NCBI GenBank assembly: GCA_951640195.1
Contig: OX621165.1
Span: forward strand, 62,001 to 126,000
From: Porpolomopsis calyptriformis
Taxonomy: Eukaryota > Basidiomycota > Agaricomycetes > Agaricales > Hygrophoraceae
DNA: 64,000 nucleotides
Direction: 5' to 3'
Positions 57,297-64,000 of this stretch are shown one piece after another. The translations under genes and the position numbers were made by a program. Position 1 is the stretch's first letter. Each line of letters opens with the position of its first letter. A model generated the notes under the pieces. It had not been told where the DNA came from and did not search any database. It saw nothing but the letters and a program-made list of their open reading frames with translations.

Positions 57297-58710
57297 TCAG
57301 AGATAAATTGCTGGACAGGAAGCTGAATCACGTAGTCGGGAACATCGTAGCAGTGTAGTAGATGTCTGGGGGATCATGTCAATATATAAAACATGTCCTC
57401 CAGAGCTCAAGGGACCAAGGGGTTGTATTACTGTTACCCATGTATCAAACTCGTCATACTTCCGCTTCGTTTGTGCCTTGTTCCAAGCCTGGGGTGGAAT
57501 TGCAGGCATGGCGACTTGCAGAACACGATGCATACCTGTTGATATCTCCATCATCTCCAAGTGAAATTCGGACCATTCACGAGCCGTTTCCGATGATTGA
57601 AGACATCATTGTAACTTGGCGATTTGGTTTCGGAGGGACTCGTTGAAGCCTTGAGCATCGCGGAGCTGTTGTGCAAGAGTGAGGTACTGGGCTTGTTCAA
57701 AGCTGCGTTGTGCATGATCATCATTGCGAGCTCATTGATGGGCTGGATCCAGTGCCTCCATAAGTTTATCCATGATATTGAGTCCGCGGTTGGCCCGGGA
57801 GGTCTTTGGCTTCACCTCTTGGGGGTGGACAATATGAGCCTTGGCTGGGATCCTTGTGGGAAGTACTGCCCCCTCATTGCTGCTGATGCTGATGGCTCCG
57901 GGAGTATCATCCGCGCCCTCCCCTTCTTCAAGCTCTCCAAACTCAGAGTCAGAAAGCTTATGCATCCCACTATTGTTGTTAATGAGTTTCTCAATTTCAT
58001 GGGCTCAGGTGATATGCGGAGGGCACTTTCCATGCCCAGTGGGCTTTATAACTTTAACTAGCTGCATAGTACACTGTTAGCAGATAGAAGTGTATTAAAA
58101 AGATTGATAAAAAACGAACCTGCTTAAATTTAGTTTCGACAGAGGTGAGGGTACGATCTGGTTGACCATTTGTGCGAGCATATTTGGAGTACTTTGTGTG
58201 AACCCTACCCTATCCACGACCACCAGCTGGAAGCTCCAATTCAATGAAGTCAAGGAGGATGCGGATATCGGCGGCGGAGAAGTTGGAGGAGCCGGATGGC
58301 TGTCCACAGTTCTTGGGTCTCGGAATGAGATCGCTCTCATCACTGTCAGAGGTGGGAGATTTGTTCTCCTTTTCCTTGCGACGCTTAGACTTGTGCTGGG
58401 ACCCAGCAACTTTGGCAACAGCGGAAGACTTGCTGGCCATTTTCCTCTGGGGCAAGGTTACCTCCTCACTATTGACTGGGAGTGGAAGGAGTGGAAGAGG
58501 GGTCAGAAGAGGGGTCAGATCAGGCTGGATCTGTGTATGTAGTTAACCAGAGTGTGTGGGAGATGATAATTAACATACCTGATTGCTGAGGAGCCCCATA
58601 TTGGCATCTTGAGGCGGCATGTAGAAGTGAAATTGGTTACGCGGGTCGTTGGTGGACAGGATATCATGGCCCAGTTGGCCAGTGAATTGAAAGGGGGGGA
58701 GTTCAGACAT
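57297..58710 (-). pseudogene. SANT/Myb-like transposon ORF2 relic
   Basis: Starts M-S-E-L-P-P-F-Q-F at 58710 and has a normal first intron. A basic K-S-K-R-R-K-E-K patch follows, then F-S-A-A-D-I-R-I-L-L-D-F-I-E-L-E-L-P. After a TAG (58210-58212, where tryptophan is expected) comes T-K-Y-S-K-Y-A-R and F-K-Q-L-V-K. TGA codons at 58005-58007 (before A-H-E-I) and 57732-57734 (before A-R-N) also interrupt it. The part after 57560 (M-E-I-S-T-G-M) has the usual coiled region. It probably encoded the DNA-binding partner of the transposase. Confidence 0.72.
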
Positions 58711-59273
58711 AGTGAGATGAAAGGAGTGTGGTATTTCGAAGAAGCGTTAGGCTGAAAACAAGTGAGGCAGTAGGAGATGTATAATGCGATAAACCTTTTA
58801 TATGCTTCCTGTAGTGTTTCCTTCAGATCCTACACCCAGTCTGGAGTGGGTAATATGGGTAATGGAGGATGGGGAACTGCACCAGTCGGGCTTTGTCAGT
58901 GCCAAGTGGCTGTAACAGCATGCGATTGACGATCATGCAACCCATAACCCTGGCAGCAGTGGTTTAGCGGCAAAAAAATACAAAAGGAACCACAGAGCTT
59001 ACCTGGTCATGGAAAAGACAATAGAATGCCTTTGTTGGTAGGAGCAGGTAGGATAGAGAGGGAGACGTATGCAGGAGGGACTGGGAGGGATGATAGGAGG
59101 GACTGGGATTGTAATCCCATAGCCCAAAATGGATAATCAGAATCTGTAGAGGGGGGGGGGGGGGTGATTAGATGGCGATTTATTCCTTGGTTGAATTAGG
59201 CAGGACACCCAAATCGGACTAAGAGAGATCTCAGCAGCACAGCAGACTTCCTTTATTGTCCATGAGAATGTCT

Positions 59274-59317
59274 AAATTTTTATTCTAGATTATATTTAAT
59301 CTTATGGACTGGCACCC
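59274..59317 (-). repeat. Right terminal inverted repeat
   Basis: Reverse complement of the left end with three mismatches; ends ...ggactggcaccc before the AAT duplication. Confidence 0.88.
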
Positions 59318-59325
59318 AATCTCCA

Positions 59326-59800
59326 TCTTTCTCATGTATTTTCATTCAGTCTCTCTAACCTATTATCTTCTTCAAGTAAGAATACATTGTGAGTCTTTTT
59401 AAACATATGTTCATCAAAATCACGTAATAATCATATTGTTTCATAACCTAAACTTTGTGATAATGCAACATAGAGGTTGAAGAGGGATAAAGTTCCAGAT
59501 AGTGGTGAAGTGATGTTAATGATAACATACAGAAGAGTTTGGCCTTGTGAATGATAGTTGGTGAATGTGTAGGCAGCAGTTATCAGGAATTGTTTATGTG
59601 TAACAATGCGTTTGACATACTTTCTATTTTCTTGGGGAAATTTTATTTCCATTGTACATTGGATAGGTATAACCCCATCATCTAATCCATCAAGTTTCAA
59701 GGCTCTTGTCTGTGAGAGTTTGACAAGAATGTATAGTGGGAGATATTTTAACTGGATGATCAATTCATCCCTGATTGGTGGTTTATTGGGGTAGTATTAT
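59326..59800 (-). pseudogene. PIF1-like helicase C-terminal relic
   Basis: Reads L-K-Y-L-P-L-Y-I-L-V, L-D-D-G-V-I-P-I and F-L-I-T-A-A-Y-T-F-T-N-Y-H-S-Q-G-Q-T, close to the helicase motif V region (A-F-T-D-Y-R-S-Q-G-Q-T). F-N-L-Y-V-A-L-S-Q-S follows (motif VI region), then TGA (59431-59433) where arginine is expected and L-L-R-D-F-D-E onward to a natural stop at about 59326. The N-terminal ATPase motifs are missing. Probably the remnant of a mobile-element helicase (Helitron-type or stand-alone). Confidence 0.7.
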
Positions 59801-61285
59801 GGTTATTTCGATTTTTCAACTTTCAACATCCCTATTCCTTTTCACTCTTTTTCAATCTTATCTTATCTTATCTTACCCCCCTTTATCTAATCTAATCCTT
59901 ATCCACATCTTCAAAAATTAGAGGTGATTATGCTATTGGTTAGAGATGACATGCTCTGCAGTTGCTGCACAAGGCTGTGCAATTGGTCAGCATTTGTCAG
60001 CCATTCCATGGATTGTCACTCTGGCAATCACAATCACGATTAAGAATCAGGTAGATATAAGTAGAGCATAAGAATACTTGTACCTCCCTAGTTTGATTTT
60101 CAATGTTGTCACCCCCTGCTTATTAGCAGGGCTCTCTGTAATTTATGTCTAAAGCAACCTGAGACACATCTGCCAATATAACAGAAAATCAAACTCCTTT
60201 CCTCACCTTGCTTCTCTTCGCAAGAGCCTCTAGTCAAGATTCATCTGACGCTGACCACTTTGTTTTGAGTTATCAAACAAAGTCATTGCTATTGCCTCTC
60301 TGGAATCCCTCAAGCTCTCCCTTGATGGCCCCATCCTCTTTCATTTCAAGAACCACAGGAGATAATCCTGCACATTATTGAAGTCAACCACCACCCTGGA
60401 CCTGTCCTCATCTACTCTGCCCCTATCCTACTCCTCCCCTTATCAATCCCCTCAGGCTTCCTCCAGTGGGCTTATCAGCTACTCAGAGCAGTAAGCTGTT
60501 GATACCTTAGACATCAACCAGACTGAACTTGAAGCTTTTATACTCAAGTTCTCCCATCTCGCATTCAATCCCACTCCTCCTGTCTCCGCCAACCCTTCCC
60601 CCATTTCATCTTCCTCTTCACTTTCTCTTGACTCATTCCACACTGCTCCTTCACCTCTGGATCTTTCAGATGACAGTCTCAACCCCTTGATTGAAATTGA
60701 ACTGTGTATATTTAATTGTGTTCATATCAGGGTTTATCACACTCCAATCCTCATTGCCAATTTTCTCACTTCATCCATCCATGTCTTCTACTGTCGCAGA
60801 TCCTCTAGTTACATTAGGGAGATTTACATCTGTGACAATCTTTCACCATGCCTCCCCACCCAGGCTACTGACACCCAAGCTTCAGGCTCACAGATGATGA
60901 GTTAGACTTCTAGGATACTATCGACAACTCTAAGATACACTCACCCTTATCATCTCAGATCCTCAACCCCTCAACTCCTTCTGTCTACTCCATCCTTGGA
61001 CCAACCACTCTCCCCTCTCCCCAACCACTAGAAGCACCTCTTACATTTGGACATCCTCACTTCCAATGTACTCCACCCTTCTCGTGTTCTACATCCATGC
61101 CTGTGAAGGCAAACCCTCCCACTTCCCTACAACAACCTCTTCCAGAAACACTGAAGAACCCCCCCCCAGCCCTCTAAAAAGAATCCTGCCCCTCATTCTG
61201 CAACTCCTCTGTCTTCTTCTCTGCAGCCTCCAAACCTAAACCCACTTCCCCCTGCACAAACAACACTAATGGCCTCTGCATCTGA

Positions 61286-62098
61286 CAAAATTAAGCTTGC
61301 CCAACCTGACTCTTTCAATGGCAACAAGAAACTGTACAAGAACTGGTTCTGATAGGTTATTATCTTCCTTTGTGGCAGCAATATCACTAACCCCAAGAAG
61401 ATGATTCTTGTCATACTCTCATACATGAAAGAAAGTGTTGCTGCTGAATGGGCCTAACAATATGTGGACACCTTCTTCAGTGGCATAGATGCTACTGGCA
61501 ATCCAGTCCCCCTAGGATCCTGGGGAGATTTCAAGGATTTGCTTAATGCAACTTTCATTGACTATGCCATGGAGCAATGCACCTATGAGGAGGTTGAACA
61601 TTTCTCACAAGGACAGTTACCTATTGTAGATTACTTCGTAAAGTTGGAACTCTTGTTCCTCAAGCTGGTCTCGCTGGCCAGGATAAAGAATGTATTCAGA
61701 TCATCAAGAAGAACATCTGCTAAGATGTAATTTGGCAAATGTATTCGAACCTGCCACTCCCCACTAAGTATGCCAAATACCACAAGAAGGTGTTGGCTAT
61801 TGGACAACTCATGGAATGTTTCTATGAGCAAGAACATTATCAATGTCTAACTGCCCCCCTTCCTTGTCCCTTATTCAGGCCATCTGCACCTTGCTTCCAA
61901 CCCCTGCCCCAACAAGATCATCAGGTGCCCTCAGGCATCATCCACAGTGGTCAGGGCTTGCCCATGGACCTTAGCAAAATGTGTCAGATGAATAAGTGCT
62001 ACAATTGTGGCCAAGTCAGACATTTCCATCAGGATTGTCCTCAGGAGCTCAAGAAAGTCAACATTCATGCTCTTCAGCATGAACTGATGTACAACTAG
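61286..62098 (+). pseudogene. Gag relic with CCHC zinc knuckle
   Basis: K-L-A-Q-P-D-S-F-N-G-N-K-K, M-I-L-V-I-L-S-Y-M-K-E-S, L-G-S-W-G-D-F and Q-G-Q-L-P-I-V-D-Y-F-V-K are typical of agaricomycete gypsy gag. The knuckle C-Y-N-C-G-Q-V-R-H-F-H-Q-D-C is at 61998-62038 and keeps C-x2-C-x4-H-x4-C. Stops interrupt the frame (for example near 61350 and 61456). Confidence 0.72.
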
Positions 62099-62556
62099 AT
62101 CTCTGAGCTAGTGAACCTCCTTTCCACAGAGGAGCTCAGCTCAGAGGAACCCACCCCTGACCCAATTGATCAGGATTTTAGTGACAGTTGTTAGAGATTT
62201 GCTCCCTCTATATAATAGAAGCATGCTTACTTTGGCATTGTGAACAGACAGTACTGGACTTTCTCCCTTCTCCTCTTTCTTCCCTCTGTAATACTATGAC
62301 AGCATGTACATTACATGATACCACCAAGTCCATCAATAAAACTAGTTCCCTCCTGTCTATGCCAGATGTGAATGTTGAGTGCCCTAAATCCCCTCAAACT
62401 CCCATTCCCAAACCATTGTCTCTCCTTTTTGTCAATTTGATTGACATCAACTCTCTTTCTTCCCCTTTAGAAATTGTAAATGCTATTAAGGAACAGGCTA
62501 ATCAGGCAATTCCCATTCTCTCGAAGTGGTCTCACCCTGCCTGATCACGAGAGATG

Positions 62557-64000
62557 ACTCAGGATACGATTGACCAGATTATCACCCTCACCCCTGAGAA
62601 TGCCATCTGAGCTCTCAAAAAACTCAAGGAACCTCATGTGTTCATCTGTGGCTCTGGAGGAAATCAACTGACCCTCAAAACTATCATTACTACCCTGGAT
62701 AACTGTGCCAGACACCTCACTACTGCTCTTGTCAACAGTGGTTGCAAAGGTTTATGTATTGATGTCAAGTACATCTGTGAACATAATCTACATACTACCA
62801 AGCTTGCCAGACCTATTCCTGTACACAACACAGATGGACAACCCAATTCTGAAGGGCCCATCTCTGAGATGGTTGCGCTTGAGCTTAAGATTGGTTCTCA
62901 TGTTAAATGGATCAATTTTGGTATCACGAACCTCAGCAAATCACAGGTTTTCCTCAGATATGATTGGTTGAAAATCCACAATCCCTCCATTGACTAGAAG
63001 GTGAACTCTCTCATTCTCAATTGATGCCCCTCTAACTGTTGTCCCTCCCCTTTCCCAACTCCATTGATGTTAACAACCTCACCCTTGAGGATGGTGACCA
63101 ACTGCTCATGGTTGATCTCAACCCTGCCATCCAAGTTTGTTTGATGATGATGAAGTTACAGGAACTTGCAATCAAGGCTTGGGAAGCCCAGAAGAAGAAA
63201 GACTGTGTATAGAAAGAACTCATCCCCGAGTATCTCCACAAATTCCAAGATGTCTTCACCAAGGAAGACTTCAACGAACTCCCACTGAGCCATCCCTGGG
63301 ACCACGCTATTGAACTCCTCCCTGGAACTGAGAAAAAACTTGATTGTAAGGTTTATCCCCTCTCAGTGGATGAATATGCCCAACTCAATGAATTCTTGGA
63401 AGAGAATCTTTGTACCAGATGAATTCACAAGTCCATCTCTCCCATTGCCTCCCCTTTCTTTTTCATCAAGAAAAAGGATGGTCGACTCTACCCTATCTAG
63501 GATTACCAAAAACTCAATGATATGACTGTCAAAAATTGTTACCCTCTCCCCTTGATTAATGAACTTATCAACACTCTCCAGAATGCTCACTATTTCACCA
63601 AGCTTGACATTTATTAGGGATATAACAATGTTTGCATCAAGGAAGGAGATGAACACAAGGCTATATTCAGAACCAACCACAGCTTGTTTGAACCCTTAGT
63701 CATGTTCTTTAGCCTCACTAACTTGCCTGCCACATTCCAAAACATGATGAATGACATCTTCCATGTCCAAATCATTGAAGGATATGTCTTAATCTATATA
63801 GATAACATCCTCATCTTCGACAAGGATCTTGAGATGCATCACCAACATATTTATAAAGTACTGACCACACTTCATGAACATAAGCTCTACCTCAAGCTAG
63901 AAAAATGTGATTTTGATCAATGTCAAGTGGAATACCTCAGTGTTATCATGTCAGAAGGTTATGTCAAAATAGACCCTATCAAGGTATCAGGTGAAATATA
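62557..64000 (+). pseudogene. Pol relic: protease and reverse transcriptase
   Basis: The protease motif reads A-L-V-N-S-G-C, with asparagine where the catalytic aspartate is expected (about 62727-62747). RT blocks: I-S-P-I-A-S-P-F-F-F-I-K-K-K-D-G, D-Y-Q-K-L-N, F-T-K-L-D, E-G-D-E-H-K, F-E-P-L-V-M-F-F and the catalytic box as Y-I-D-N (normally Y-I-D-D). TAG stops at 62995-62997, 63498-63500 and 63615-63617. The window ends inside the RT. Confidence 0.75.

Larger units (their letters stand above)
54828..59317. mobile_element. PIF/Harbinger-like DNA transposon with 44 bp TIRs
   Basis: Terminal inverted repeats at 54828-54871 and 59274-59317 match with three differences in 44. AAT occurs directly outside both ends (54825-54827 and 59318-59320), a 3 bp target duplication as expected for this superfamily, though TWA is the commoner sequence. 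Inside are a DDE (Tnp_4-type) transposase relic on the plus strand and a SANT/Myb-like ORF on the minus strand, the usual two-gene content. Both are broken by in-frame stops. Total 4,490 bp. Confidence 0.85.
60100..64000 (+). mobile_element. Ty3/gypsy LTR retrotransposon relic, cut by window end
   Basis: A gag-like region with a CCHC knuckle, an aspartic-protease-like segment and reverse transcriptase occur in the right order on the plus strand, with many in-frame stops. The left boundary and the 5' LTR were not identified (gttgtcaccccctgcttatt near 60105 is LTR-like). The 3' part lies beyond 64000. CG dinucleotides are rare throughout. Confidence 0.75.

Overview
The window looks like nuclear DNA of a filamentous basidiomycete, most likely an agaricomycete. 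Nearly every gene is cut by short GT-AG introns of about 45-70 bp. The core genes (YTM1, SURF6/RRP14, PEX3, ERT1, SEC61 alpha, APC10) are fungal orthologues. Several families present are typical of agaricomycetes: multi-exon JmjC genes, fungal HNH proteins, two-lobed single-pass membrane proteins, and PIF/Harbinger and Ty3/gypsy relics. All exon models were read by eye from splice signals and protein continuity. No tool was run.

Layout. (1) 1-19.8 kb is an accessory, chromatin-flavoured block. It holds three paralogues of a small domain with a W-A-V...F-G-H-S core, one of them at the head of a complete JmjC gene. It also holds a class I-like sirtuin, a BAH plus zinc-finger gene, and a 5.4 kb locus for very large unfamiliar proteins. 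These are followed by a 14-copy satellite array, an OrsD-like fragment, an ACTAGT-rich stretch and an HNH gene. (2) 19.9-54.6 kb is a dense housekeeping block: YTM1, a DUF2461 protein, acetyl-CoA synthetase, a SMYD-type SET gene, two tandem small secreted proteins, a membrane receptor-like gene, a J-protein, a PH-like protein, Mn superoxide dismutase, a Ste6-type ABC exporter, a small mitochondrial-type membrane protein, PEX3, ERT1, APC10, SEC61 and SURF6. (3) 54.8-64 kb is decayed mobile DNA. A 4.49 kb PIF/Harbinger-like element has 44 bp terminal inverted repeats and a 3 bp target duplication. It abuts a PIF1-like helicase relic, and a Ty3/gypsy relic runs off the right edge.

How things fit together. 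Ribosome biogenesis appears twice (YTM1, SURF6). Acetate and peroxisome metabolism is represented by acetyl-CoA synthetase, PEX3 and the ERT1-type regulator that sits just downstream of PEX3. The mobile block carries a consistent mutation pattern, with CGA to TGA, TGG to TAG and CAG to TAG inside recognisable reading frames. This suggests cytosine deamination or RIP-like silencing. The most unusual material is the left block: the FGHS family, the large unknown locus, and a satellite whose inverted arms appear to co-vary.
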